From JAQVEB01 sp028698105 (lineage in GTDB: Bacteria > Bacteroidota > Bacteroidia > Bacteroidales > Dysgonomonadaceae), in assembly GCA_964293155.1 (NCBI GenBank), contig CAXYYA010000045.1:1-25715 (forward strand): DNA of 25,715 nucleotides. The letters run 5' to 3'. The notes beneath the pieces were generated by a model that was given only the letters and a program-made list of their open reading frames with translations, had not been told where the DNA came from and ran no database searches. Positions 6,501 through 13,985 of this stretch are shown here, in pieces. The stretch's first letter is position 1. The number at the start of each line of letters is the position of its first letter. The position numbers and the translations under genes were made by a program.

Positions 6501-7138
6501 ACGATGTAATCCACAAAAATATAAGGTGTGTGAATACTTTCGGTATTTAACGCGCCGGCCGGTTTTATCTCATCTATCTCCGCAATAACGGTATCGGCGG
6601 CCATGGCCATTAACGGGTTGAAATTCTGCATGGTACCTTTGTAGATGAGGTTTCCCATATCGTCGCCCGTGGAGGCTTTGATCAGCGCAACATCGGCGCG
6701 AAGCGGTTTTTCGAGCAGATAGTCTTTTCCGTCCACATTAACCAACTGTCTTCCTTCTTCGATAACCGTTCCGATACCCACCGACGTGAGTACGCCGCCT
6801 AAGCCGGAGCCCCCGCACCTGACCCGTTCCGCGAGACTGCCCTGCGGGCAAAATTCAACTTCCATTTCTCCGCTGCTCATTCGCTGGCCGGAAGATGGGT
6901 TTGTTCCGATATGCGAAACGATGAGTTTTTTCACCTGACCGTTCGCAACCAGCTTTCCACAGCCTTTGTCGGGAAATGCTGAATCGTTAACGATCAGCGT
7001 TAAATCTTTCACACCCGATGCAACCAGCGCATCAATGATTTTTTCCGGTGCGCCATGTCCCAGGAATCCTCCTACCATCACGGTCATGTTGTTTCTGACC
7101 ATCGCCGCGGCATTTTCACATGATATAAATTTATTCAT
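6491..7138 (-). CDS. atoD: CoA-transferase alpha subunit (butyrate/acetoacetate type)
   Basis: Family I CoA-transferase, alpha subunit (215 aa), with the glycine-rich VGGFLGHGAPEKII at about 22-35 and the GxGLGGVLTSVGIGT segment. In this pathway the enzyme moves CoA from butyryl-CoA to acetoacetate, releasing butyrate and giving acetoacetyl-CoA. The alpha subunit alone is inactive, because the catalytic glutamate is on the beta subunit. No beta gene is present in the window. In Porphyromonas, as I recall, beta lies beyond kamE/kamD at the other end of the cluster, so it is expected past the left edge. This is the first large gene of the operon, and its stop codon lies within a palindromic repeat copy. 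Which acyl-CoA it prefers cannot be read from the sequence. Confidence 0.88.
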   Translation of the reverse strand: MNKFISCENAAAMVRNNMTVMVGGFLGHGAPEKIIDALVASGVKDLTLIVNDSAFPDKGCGKLVANGQVKKLIVSHIGTNPSSGQRMSSGEMEVEFCPQGSLAERVRCGGSGLGGVLTSVGIGTVIEEGRQLVNVDGKDYLLEKPLRADVALIKASTGDDMGNLIYKGTMQNFNPLMAMAADTVIAEIDEIKPAGALNTESIHTPYIFVDYIVNP

Positions 7139-7150
7139 TTTTCTATGTTA

Positions 7151-7348
7151 TTATAAATTAATCGAATTACTGAAAAACGGGGTGCGGTGTGCGGAATGAC
7201 AGACACGCGTGAGTCCGGTAAAAAGCCTGTGCACATTTCGCGAGATAGCAACAAGCCGGTCATGAACCGCATTGCCGTTGTTTATTATCGTCCACATTGC
7301 TTCATAAGCTTTATGGTTACGAGTTTTAAGGTACTTTGCCCATTTCAT
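7151..7348 (-). CDS. Possible 65-aa leader ORF upstream of the lysine operon
   Basis: An open frame of 65 codons starts about 38 nt after the predicted operon transcription start and ends 12 nt before the CoA-transferase ATG. The product would be basic, with His, Arg, Lys and two Trp, no membrane segment and no recognised domain. The start region (MKWAKYLKTRNHKAYEAMW) looks protein-like, while the second half is less so. It could be a short real protein, a regulatory leader peptide, a decayed gene, or chance. An overlapping plus-strand frame of similar length shows that the area is simply open. Confidence 0.3.
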   Translation of the reverse strand: MKWAKYLKTRNHKAYEAMWTIINNGNAVHDRLVAISRNVHRLFTGLTRVCHSAHRTPFFSNSINL

Positions 7349-7392
7349 GACGATGAACTAATTTTCAGGTTTTTCCATTAGAATCTGTACGA

Positions 7393-7423
7393 CAAAAATA
7401 ATGAATCTTTTTACAAGAACAAG
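7393..7423 (-). promoter_or_regulatory. Predicted Bacteroidota promoter of the lysine operon
   Basis: On the minus strand, TATTTTTG (7400-7393) is a perfect TAnnTTTG -7 box. A CTTG (7423-7420) lies 19 nt upstream, close to the TTTG -33 consensus. The predicted start of transcription is near 7386, giving a leader of about 250 nt before the CoA-transferase gene. Confidence 0.6.
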
Positions 7424-7622
7424 GGTTTTTCTCAAAAAATAGTCGCATTAAGACACTCATTTATAGAAAGATAAGTTTGATATTTTAATAGTGTAACCGA
7501 TATTTTTTTAGCAAATTTATCGTTAGGGCGAAAAAACAGTTCTAAATTGAAATGTAAAACAGAATTATCCTTGAAGATTATTTATTTTAAAAGGCGGAAA
7601 ATTCATAAATAGCGCAGAAAAA

Positions 7623-7654
7623 TTTGTGTTGTAATCAAAGATAACTTACTTTCG
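7623..7654 (+). promoter_or_regulatory. Predicted Bacteroidota promoter of the GH92 gene
   Basis: TTTG at 7623-7626 and TACTTTCG at 7647-7654 (one mismatch to TAnnTTTG) are 20 nt apart, the usual -33/-7 spacing. The predicted start is about 20 nt before the ATG at 7682. Confidence 0.6.
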
Positions 7655-7681
7655 TATTTCAATCCTGAAAATGTTTTTAGT

Positions 7682-9922
7682 ATGATAAGACGCACTTTTT
7701 TCTTCCTGTTGGCCTTCTTGGCTATTGGTGGACTGAGGGCACAACAAGCAGTGGATTTGGTGAATCCGTTTATCGGGTCGTCCAATTACGGAACAACCAA
7801 TCCGGGCCCGGTATGTCCCAACGGTATGATGTCGGTCGCTCCGTTTAATGTGATGGGATCAGGCGATAATAAATTCGATAAAGACAACCAATGGTGGTCA
7901 ACGCCTTACTCCAGCGACAACAGCTTCTTCACGGGTTATTCGCACGTGAATCTGAGCGGCGTGGGTTGCCCCGAGTTGGGTTCGCTTTTGCTCATGCCTA
8001 CGGCAGGGGATTTGAAGGTGGATTACCGCGAATACGGCAGCAAATACACAACCGAAAAAGCTACGCCCGGATACTACACGAATTATCTGACAAAATATAA
8101 CATTAAAACCGAAGTTTCGGCAACCACGCGCAGCAGCATTGCCCGGTTCACATTTCCCGAAGGCAAAGCGAATATCCTGATGAATCTGGGACAGGGGCTG
8201 AACAATGAATCCGGCGCGTGGATGCGTCGCGTGAGCGACACCGAAATTGAAGGAATGAAACTGCTGGGAACTTTTTGTTACAATCCGCAAGCGGTGTTTC
8301 CGATCTATTTCGTGATGCGCCTGAACAAAAAACCGCTAAACACCGGCTTTTGGAAAAAACAACGCGAAATGACCGCCGAAGCGGCTTGGGACAACACCGC
8401 CGGGCAATATAAATTGTATGAAAAGTATGGGCGCGACATTGCCGGAGACGATATCGGCGCCTACTTTTCATACAATGTTGCGGAGGGCGAGAGCATTGAA
8501 GTGCAAATGGGTGTTTCGTTCGTCAGCACAGCCAACGCACGCGAAAATTTAGCTGCGGAACAAAACGGATTTAACTTCAACGACGTTTCGGCCAACGCCC
8601 GCAAACAATGGGAAGAGGCGCTGTCGCGCGTTAAGATCGAAGGCGGAACGCCTGACGAGCAAACTATTTTCTACACAGCGTTGTATCACACGCTCATCCA
8701 TCCGAATATCCTCAACGACGTAAACGGCGACTATCCGGTTATGGAAAGCGATTCCATCCGAAAAACCGCCACAAACCGCTACACGGTTTTTTCGTTGTGG
8801 GACACATACAGGAACGTACATCAGTTAATGACGTTGCTCTATCCCCAAAAACAACTCGATATGGTTCGCTCCATGGTTGACATGTACAAAGAGAGCGGCT
8901 GGCTGCCGAAATGGGAGCTTTACGGCAGAGAAACGCTCACGATGGAGGGCGATCCGGCTATTCCGGTAATTGTGGATACGTGGATGAAAGGATTGAAGGA
9001 TTTTGATGTGGAAGCGGCTTACGAAGCCATGTACAAATCGGCTACAACAAGCGAAGATAATTTTCTTCGTCCCGATAACAACGACTATCTATCGTTAGGC
9101 TATGTTCCCCTGCGCGAGGAATTCGACAATTCGGTTTCGCACGCGCTGGAATATTACATTGCCGACAATGCCTTATCGAAATTCGCTGCCGCGTTGGGCA
9201 AAAAAACCGATGCAACCCGTTTCTATGAGCAATCGCTCAACTACAAAAAATATTATTCGAAAGAATTTGGAACGTTGAGGCCGTTGCTGCCTGACGGGCG
9301 GTTTCTCCCGAAATTCGATCCGAAACACGGCGCTAATTTCGAACCGGTTCCCGGCTTTCATGAAGGTGCGGCCTGGAACTACACGTTTATGGTCCCGCAC
9401 GACATAAACGGCCTGATAAAACTGAACGGCGGCAACAAAAAATTCGTACAAAAACTCCAACAGGTTTTCGACAACGGTTTGTACGATCCGTCAAACGAGC
9501 CCAATATTGCTTATCCGTATCTTTTCAGCTACATAAAAGGAGAAGAGTGGCGCACGCAAAAACTCACGCTGGAACTGCTGGCAAAATACTTCAAAAACCA
9601 GCCCGCGGGCTTGCCCGGGAACGACGACACCGGGACAATGTCGGCCTGGGCTGTGTTTTCCATGATGGGATTTTATCCCGATAACGCCACCGACCCCTCA
9701 TATACGTTCACCACGCCTGTTTTCGATAAGATAACCTTGCGGTTAGACCCGCGATATTATGGAAAGGATCGTCTGGAAATTAAGGCTATCCGCCCATCCA
9801 AAAACGCCCGCTTCATTGATAAAATAACCGTAAACGGCAAACGATGGAACAGTTACCGCATTTCGCACGAGCAACTTATGAAAGCCGGAGAGATCACCTT
9901 TTATCTTTCCGATAAAAAATAA
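7682..9922 (+). CDS. GH92 family alpha-mannosidase
   Basis: A 746-aa secreted glycoside hydrolase of family 92, calcium-dependent exo-alpha-mannosidases acting on N-glycan or yeast mannans. It starts with a signal peptide (MIRRTFFFLLAFLAIGGLRA). The mature N-terminus begins with the family hallmark VNPFIGSSNYGTTNPGPVCPNG. Further signatures are GDPAIPVIVDTWMKG, the catalytic-acid block FHEGAAWNYTFMVPHD (E561) and GNDDTGTMSAWAVFSMMGFYP with the acidic pair D648/D649. Length and motif order match complete family members. The C-terminus (FYLSDKK) lacks a type IX secretion domain, and no lipobox is seen, so it is probably periplasmic. It stands alone between its promoter and a terminator, with no SusC/SusD pair, so it is not in a classical polysaccharide locus here. 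Linkage specificity is unknown. Confidence 0.95.
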   Translation: MIRRTFFFLLAFLAIGGLRAQQAVDLVNPFIGSSNYGTTNPGPVCPNGMMSVAPFNVMGSGDNKFDKDNQWWSTPYSSDNSFFTGYSHVNLSGVGCPELGSLLLMPTAGDLKVDYREYGSKYTTEKATPGYYTNYLTKYNIKTEVSATTRSSIARFTFPEGKANILMNLGQGLNNESGAWMRRVSDTEIEGMKLLGTFCYNPQAVFPIYFVMRLNKKPLNTGFWKKQREMTAEAAWDNTAGQYKLYEKYGRDIAGDDIGAYFSYNVAEGESIEVQMGVSFVSTANARENLAAEQNGFNFNDVSANARKQWEEALSRVKIEGGTPDEQTIFYTALYHTLIHPNILNDVNGDYPVMESDSIRKTATNRYTVFSLWDTYRNVHQLMTLLYPQKQLDMVRSMVDMYKESGWLPKWELYGRETLTMEGDPAIPVIVDTWMKGLKDFDVEAAYEAMYKSATTSEDNFLRPDNNDYLSLGYVPLREEFDNSVSHALEYYIADNALSKFAAALGKKTDATRFYEQSLNYKKYYSKEFGTLRPLLPDGRFLPKFDPKHGANFEPVPGFHEGAAWNYTFMVPHDINGLIKLNGGNKKFVQKLQQVFDNGLYDPSNEPNIAYPYLFSYIKGEEWRTQKLTLELLAKYFKNQPAGLPGNDDTGTMSAWAVFSMMGFYPDNATDPSYTFTTPVFDKITLRLDPRYYGKDRLEIKAIRPSKNARFIDKITVNGKRWNSYRISHEQLMKAGEITFYLSDKK

Positions 9923-9959
9923 CTAAAAAACCTCCCGAAACTTTCGGAAGGTTTTTTAG
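9923..9959. terminator. Bidirectional intrinsic terminator
   Basis: A long hairpin: CTAAAAAACCT pairs with AGGTTTTTTAG, and CCGAA with TTCGG, with one C-A mismatch between and loop ACT. The A-run and T-run make it work in both directions. It lies directly after the GH92 stop and 50 nt from the end of the convergent DUF2795 gene. Confidence 0.9.
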
Positions 9960-10009
9960 TTCTAATGCTCGATGACTTTATGATGATTATCCGATCAATT
10001 TTGCAGTTA

Positions 10010-10231
10010 TTAATACTCATCTTCGTTAAAGAAAAAATCTTCTTTGCTCGGGTAATCGGGCCAAATATCTTCGATGGATTCAAAAATTTCGCCTTCCTCT
10101 TCGATCTCTTGTAAGTTTTCGATAACCTCTAACGGGGCGCCCGATCGTTGTGCAAAGTCAATTAATTCGTCTTTTGTAGCAGGCCATGGAGCATCTTCGA
10201 GTTTCGAAGCCAATTCTAATGTCCAATACAT
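10010..10231 (-). CDS. DUF2795 family small protein
   Basis: A 73-aa acidic protein of the DUF2795 family, common in Bacteroidota and without known function. It opens with MYWTLELASKLEDAPWPATKDELIDFAQRSG, a compact helical block, followed by an acidic stretch (EIEEEGEIFESIEDIWPDYPSKEDFFF). It has no signal peptide or membrane segment. It lies downstream of the adenosyltransferase gene by 58 nt, and that spacer has its own -7 box, so it may be transcribed both with the operon and separately. It ends before the shared bidirectional terminator. Confidence 0.85.
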   Translation of the reverse strand: MYWTLELASKLEDAPWPATKDELIDFAQRSGAPLEVIENLQEIEEEGEIFESIEDIWPDYPSKEDFFFNEDEY

Positions 10232-10273
10232 AATGCTATTTTATATAATTAAACGTTATTCTCAATTTTCGCG

Positions 10274-10281
10274 CAAATATA
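10274..10281 (-). promoter_or_regulatory. Predicted -7 box for the DUF2795 gene
   Basis: TATATTTG on the minus strand fits TAnnTTTG, placing transcription start near 10267 and the ATG about 35 nt downstream. I see no good -33 TTTG at the right distance, so this is weaker than the other promoters. Confidence 0.45.
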
Positions 10282-10289
10282 ATAAAATT

Positions 10290-10850
10290 TCATATATTTC
10301 CTTGTTCCCAGAACACTTCTTTGCCCGATTTGTTGCTTTCTTTGCGCGCAAGAACGAAAAAATAATCCGATAATCGGTTCACGAAAGTGGTAATATTTTG
10401 ATCTACAGGATATTCCTGTGATACGTGATAAATGCGCCTTTCAGCCCTGCGGCAAACCGATCGGCAAATATGCGCCCGCGACGCAGCCTCGTTCCCTCCG
10501 GGAAGAATAAAACGGGTGAGTTTCGGCAGACTGCTATCCAATGCATCAATTTCGTGTTCAATGCGCGAAATATCATCTTCCGATATAATGCTGGCCGCTT
10601 TTGGCGCCAAAGCTTCGGTCTCCGTGGCCAGATAGGAGCCCACGGTAAACAGTTTGTGCTGCACGAACGAAAGAAAACGCCGTGTCTCTTCGTCTTCCAT
10701 AGCACAGATCAACCAGCCCGTGAAACTGTTCAACTCGTCCACCGTGCCGTACGATTCAAGACGAATATGCGTTTTCGGCACACGCGTGCCGCCCACCAGC
10801 GATGTTTTGCCCTTATCGCCTGTCTTGGTGTATATCAAGCTTTTTTTCAT
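10290..10850 (-). CDS. PduO-type cob(I)alamin adenosyltransferase
   Basis: Transfers the adenosyl group of ATP to cob(I)alamin to form adenosylcobalamin, the cofactor of lysine 5,6-aminomutase and methylmalonyl-CoA mutase. The 186-aa protein has the N-terminal ATP-binding motif TKTGDKGKTSL (8-18), then YGTVDELNSFTG (34-45), FILPGG (114-119), the second motif SVCRRAERR (131-139) and NRLSDYFFVLARK (158-170), all in the family order. It is cytosolic and usually trimeric. It lies 21 nt after the methyltransferase gene in the same direction. Although about 3 kb from the lysine operon, it serves the same cofactor. The family is clear, but the exact physiological partner is inferred. Confidence 0.95.
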   Translation of the reverse strand: MKKSLIYTKTGDKGKTSLVGGTRVPKTHIRLESYGTVDELNSFTGWLICAMEDEETRRFLSFVQHKLFTVGSYLATETEALAPKAASIISEDDISRIEHEIDALDSSLPKLTRFILPGGNEAASRAHICRSVCRRAERRIYHVSQEYPVDQNITTFVNRLSDYFFVLARKESNKSGKEVFWEQGNI

Positions 10851-10871
10851 TATCGAAAGGTATGATGTTAT

Positions 10872-11510
10872 TTAAAGGATATAGTTTAATTTGTGATACG
10901 ACGAATTTAATATAACAATACCGCAATTCTGAAGGTCGAAGGTCACGCGTACCCGGCTATCCTGTTTTATGCTCTTCCAAAACGCTTTTGCAGCCTTGTT
11001 TTTGTGGATATTCCGGACAACCCAGCAAGTTTCGTTGCAACTGTGCTCAAAAAGTTTTTCCATCGTCCATTCTGGGTTTGTTTCTCCAAAAACTGCATCC
11101 GCGAATACCACATCGTACGTGCGTTGAGGGATAACGTCCGGAAATTGAATCCGGTTGTTTCTTATCTCCAGCAATTTATGCGCGATGGCGAGTTTTTCGG
11201 CGTTTGTCTCAATGCAGCAACACGAAATCTCTTCCGACGGCGCCGTAACAAAAAGCGTGTTCACCCCATTTCCCGAACCTATTTCTAAGACGTTTTTCGC
11301 CCCGAAAAAGTTCACAATGCGGAAAGAAAGACGATTAAATTCCGAGATTTCTTTCGTAGCGATACCAAGAGCGGAGAGATGCGCCTTGAGATCGAAATAG
11401 GCATAATATGGTGATTTTTCAGTAATTACCTTCCGAATAAAAGAAAAAGCAAAAGGTGAATGAACGCCGAATCCTTTTGTAGTACGTTTTCGTTGAAGCA
11501 GGTTGAGCAT
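10872..11510 (-). CDS. Class I SAM-dependent methyltransferase
   Basis: A 212-aa protein with a Rossmann-type SAM-binding motif I, VLEIGSGNGVNTLFV (74-88), an acidic residue after the next strand (CCIETNAEK), and a motif IV-like DVVFADAVFG. The N-terminus GFGVHSPFAFSFIRKV is characteristic of a Bacteroidota group of O-methyltransferase-like proteins. The substrate is unknown. It is 14 nt downstream of ispF and 21 nt upstream of the adenosyltransferase gene, so probably co-transcribed. There is no signal peptide. Confidence 0.8.
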   Translation of the reverse strand: MLNLLQRKRTTKGFGVHSPFAFSFIRKVITEKSPYYAYFDLKAHLSALGIATKEISEFNRLSFRIVNFFGAKNVLEIGSGNGVNTLFVTAPSEEISCCCIETNAEKLAIAHKLLEIRNNRIQFPDVIPQRTYDVVFADAVFGETNPEWTMEKLFEHSCNETCWVVRNIHKNKAAKAFWKSIKQDSRVRVTFDLQNCGIVILNSSYHKLNYIL

Positions 11511-11524
11511 AGCAACGAAATATT

Positions 11525-12070
11525 TTAGATTTTACGGATCAAAGCAACGGCATAGGCCGTGATGCCTTCTTCGCGCCCCACGAATCCCATTTTTTCCGAT
11601 GTGGTGGCTTTTATGGAAATGTTTTCGATGTCGGTTTTCAGTATATCGGCCAGTGTTTGCTGCATGCGCGGGATATGCGGGTTCAGCTTGGGGCGTTCGG
11701 CGCAAACCGTAGCATCAATGTTGCCCAGTGTGTAACCTTTTTGTTCGATCAAGCGGCCGGTTTTTTCCAGCAAAATTTTACTGTCTATATTTTCAAATTC
11801 AGTTGCCGTATCGGGAAAATGGTAGCCAATGTCGCGCAGGTTGGCCGCTCCCAGCAGCGCGTCGCAAATGGCGTGGATAAGCACATCAGCATCCGAATGG
11901 CCTTGCAGGCCCAGTTCGTGATCGAGCTTAATGCCGCCGATCCATAGTTCCCTGCCGGCTTGCAGGCGGTGCATATCGTAACCGAATCCGATACGGATAT
12001 TCAACCCTCCCGGATTTCCCGAAGGAGGGTTTTGAGAAGGAGTATTCTTATTGTTGCGGTTTTCGTTCAT
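11525..12070 (-). CDS. ispF: 2-C-methyl-D-erythritol 2,4-cyclodiphosphate synthase
   Basis: MEP-pathway enzyme that cyclises CDP-methylerythritol 2-phosphate with loss of CMP, feeding isoprenoid synthesis. The body is typical: IRIGFGYDMH with metal ligands D32 and H34, LGLQGHSDADVLIHAICDALLGA, the GYHFPDT block, ATVCAERPKL and the C-terminal ATTSEKMGFVGREEGI. The usual protein begins almost at IRIGFGYD. Here there is a 22-residue Asn/Pro/Gly-rich extension (from MNENRNNKN) whose last part is encoded by a hairpin repeat. The true start may be the TTG at 12004, directly after that hairpin, but the ATG at 12070 is the only conventional start. It follows porV by 50 nt, the same pairing I recall from Porphyromonas. 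Confidence 0.95.
   Translation of the reverse strand: MNENRNNKNTPSQNPPSGNPGGLNIRIGFGYDMHRLQAGRELWIGGIKLDHELGLQGHSDADVLIHAICDALLGAANLRDIGYHFPDTATEFENIDSKILLEKTGRLIEQKGYTLGNIDATVCAERPKLNPHIPRMQQTLADILKTDIENISIKATTSEKMGFVGREEGITAYAVALIRKI
12003..12031. repeat. Hairpin repeat at the 5' end of ispF
   Basis: AACCCTCC (12003-12010) pairs perfectly with GGAGGGTT (12024-12031), with a 13-nt loop. It resembles the C-rich palindromes of the lysine operon. It is in frame with ispF and encodes part of the extra N-terminal residues (NPPSGNPGG). Confidence 0.6.
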
Positions 12071-12120
12071 TATTTCTTCGATTTTTAGGAATGCGGCTTT
12101 GGAAAAAACCGGTGGAGGGT

Positions 12121-13296
12121 TTACCGCATTAAATTTCGGATGCCGTCAATGTCGAATCCCAAGGAAAGACGCAACGTTTGGTCGAGAGGGTTGCTTTGAA
12201 CCGTGGATACGAGATAAGCGGCATCTAACCGAAAAGCGCTTTTGATATTGAATCCGGCGCCAAAGGCGAAATATTTCCGGTTGCCTTTGTAAGCGCTTTC
12301 GTTGAAATAGCCCATGCGTACGGAGAATTTCTGATCGTACGTATATTCGGTTCCCAGCGACCACATGATCTCTTTCATCTCTTCGTTGAATCCGCCCGGA
12401 GCGTCGTCGAACGATTTGAAAATGCCCGCAATGGGCGAAATGTCGCGGTATTTTTCCACGCGTGCCTGCCAATCGGCATCCGACTCGCCCTCTTTTTTTA
12501 CGGGAGGCGTGGGAACGAGCAACTTGTTGATGTCGAAACTCAAAGCAATGGTGTTTACCTCATCAATGGGATAAGCCAGCGACGTTCCCAAACGCAGGTT
12601 GGTAGGAATAAATTCGGAAGTGTTGCCTCCGTCCATGGATATTTTCGTTCCGATGTTGGAAATGTTGAATCCCAAACCCAACAACGCTTCCGATCGGCCA
12701 AGGGCGAGGTAGGTCTCGTTATATCCGGCAATGTCGGCGGCGAAAGCGTTTCCGGGAGTTACTTCGTCGTCCGGTCCGTAGGAGTAGTCGGAGTGAATAT
12801 AGCGCAGCGTTACCGCGCCCGAGAATGTTTCGGTGAGTTTTCGCGAATAGGCCACATCGAAAGAGAGTTCATACGGCGCCACGTTTTGCCAAAAATCGCC
12901 GTTGAGGTCGGTGATGGCGATATTGCCCAAAGAGAAATAGCGCAGCGACGTGCTGATGGCGTTCAGGTTTTCGTTGCCGAATTTCCAGTAACCTGCCAAA
13001 TACACTAAATCTATGTCGTTCACCAATTTGCTCAACCAGGGCGTGTAGGAGAAAGATATCCCCGCCTGGCTTTTCACGAACGGATATTTGGCGGCATTCC
13101 AGTATTGGGAATACACATCGGGCATGGTAGCCGCACCAATGTCGCCCATGCCGCCCCCGCGGGCGTCGGGTGCGATTTGCAGCGATGGAACCGCTACCGG
13201 AATAGGATTGTACGTCTGTGAGAACGCGGTATTGCCGATCAAGAGCGATACCATGGCAGCCACTGCGATGAGAATGGATTTTTTATTTTTGTTCAT
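12121..13296 (-). CDS. porV: Type IX secretion system outer-membrane protein PorV
   Basis: A 391-aa outer-membrane beta-barrel of the FadL-like PorV/LptO family. PorV shuttles type IX cargo from the translocon to the PorU sortase. It carries a signal peptide (MNKNKKSILIAVAAMVSLLIGNTAFS) and then the strongly conserved mature start VAVPSLQIAPDARGGGMGDIG, NAAKYPF and FSYTPWLSKLVNDIDLVYL. It has alternating beta-strand character and a C-terminal strand ending LRLSLGFDIDGIRNLMR. Length fits full-length members. ispF follows, but porU is not adjacent in this window (an FAH-family gene precedes). Its presence implies the cell secretes proteins by the type IX route, although no cargo C-terminal domain occurs here. 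Confidence 0.95.
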   Translation of the reverse strand: MNKNKKSILIAVAAMVSLLIGNTAFSQTYNPIPVAVPSLQIAPDARGGGMGDIGAATMPDVYSQYWNAAKYPFVKSQAGISFSYTPWLSKLVNDIDLVYLAGYWKFGNENLNAISTSLRYFSLGNIAITDLNGDFWQNVAPYELSFDVAYSRKLTETFSGAVTLRYIHSDYSYGPDDEVTPGNAFAADIAGYNETYLALGRSEALLGLGFNISNIGTKISMDGGNTSEFIPTNLRLGTSLAYPIDEVNTIALSFDINKLLVPTPPVKKEGESDADWQARVEKYRDISPIAGIFKSFDDAPGGFNEEMKEIMWSLGTEYTYDQKFSVRMGYFNESAYKGNRKYFAFGAGFNIKSAFRLDAAYLVSTVQSNPLDQTLRLSLGFDIDGIRNLMR

Positions 13297-13356
13297 ATTG
13301 CTGGCGGTTTACTAGTGTAAAAACCCATTTTAGTTTAAATTATTGTTCCGTCCTGT

Positions 13357-13971
13357 TTATTTTACGTAAAAATCCAACAATTTTTCGTTTTCGATATAAC
13401 CTTCAAGGTGATCATTGATGGCCACAGCCCCAATGCCGGCAGGCGTACCGGTAAAGATGAGATCGCCGATTTTCAGGGTGAAAAACTTGCTTACGTACGC
13501 GATAATTTTGTTCACCGAAAAGATCATGTCTTTTGTATTGCCTTGCTGCACGGTATTTCCGTTGATATCGAGCTGAAAATTGATGTTTTGGATGTCGGAA
13601 AACGTTTCTTTCGGAACGAATTTTCCGATGGGGGCGGAATTATCGAAACTTTTAGAAACCTCCCAGGGTAACCCTTTTTCTTTTTGACGGCGTTGCAGGT
13701 CGCGGGCTGTGAAATCAATGCCCACCGTAACTTCGTCGTAATAGCGGTGAGCATATTTCTCCGCGATATTCTTTCCCAGACGGCTGATTTTTACGACCAC
13801 CTCGGTTTCATAATGCATTTCTTCCGAAAAATCGGGGATAAAAAAAGGTTTTCCGTTTTTCAGCAAAGCCGAATCGGGTTTCATAAAAATAACCGGCTCT
13901 TCGCTTTCGAACGTGCGTTTCATTTCTTTGTTATGCGAAGCATAATTGAGCCCTATCGCGATGATCTTCAT
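13357..13971 (-). CDS. Fumarylacetoacetate hydrolase (FAH) family protein
   Basis: A 204-aa member of the FAH superfamily (fumarylpyruvate hydrolase, acylpyruvase or oxaloacetate decarboxylase types). From ATG 13971 it starts with KIIAIGLNYASHNKEM. The metal ligands are visible as HYETEVVVKI (E55, E57) and GIDFTARDLQ (D86), followed by KSFDNSAPIG and the C-terminal FTGTPAGIG. The frame stays open a further 44 codons upstream, but that stretch is the 3' end of rex in another frame, and the family begins at the inner methionine. The gene starts 14 nt after the rex stop, so the two are co-transcribed. The substrate cannot be told from sequence. Confidence 0.9.
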   Translation of the reverse strand: MKIIAIGLNYASHNKEMKRTFESEEPVIFMKPDSALLKNGKPFFIPDFSEEMHYETEVVVKISRLGKNIAEKYAHRYYDEVTVGIDFTARDLQRRQKEKGLPWEVSKSFDNSAPIGKFVPKETFSDIQNINFQLDINGNTVQQGNTKDMIFSVNKIIAYVSKFFTLKIGDLIFTGTPAGIGAVAINDHLEGYIENEKLLDFYVK

Positions 13972-13985
13972 AACAAGTGGGTGAT

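Larger units (their letters stand above)
7139..7681. other. 543-nt divergent intergenic region
   Basis: It separates the leftward lysine operon from the rightward GH92 gene. It holds the putative leader ORF (7151-7348), a minus-strand promoter (7393-7423) and a plus-strand promoter (7623-7654). The part from about 7381 is strongly AT-rich. I see no known riboswitch, tRNA or clear operator. Confidence 0.7.

Noticed and set aside
7139..7423. A lysine riboswitch or other known aptamer in the long operon leader
   Set aside because: I could not find a conserved multi-helix core. Lysine riboswitches are typical of Firmicutes and gamma-proteobacteria, not Bacteroidota.
10290..10850. Treating the cobalamin adenosyltransferase as part of the lysine operon
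   Set aside because: The GH92 gene, a terminator and separate promoters lie between. The link is only through the shared cofactor.
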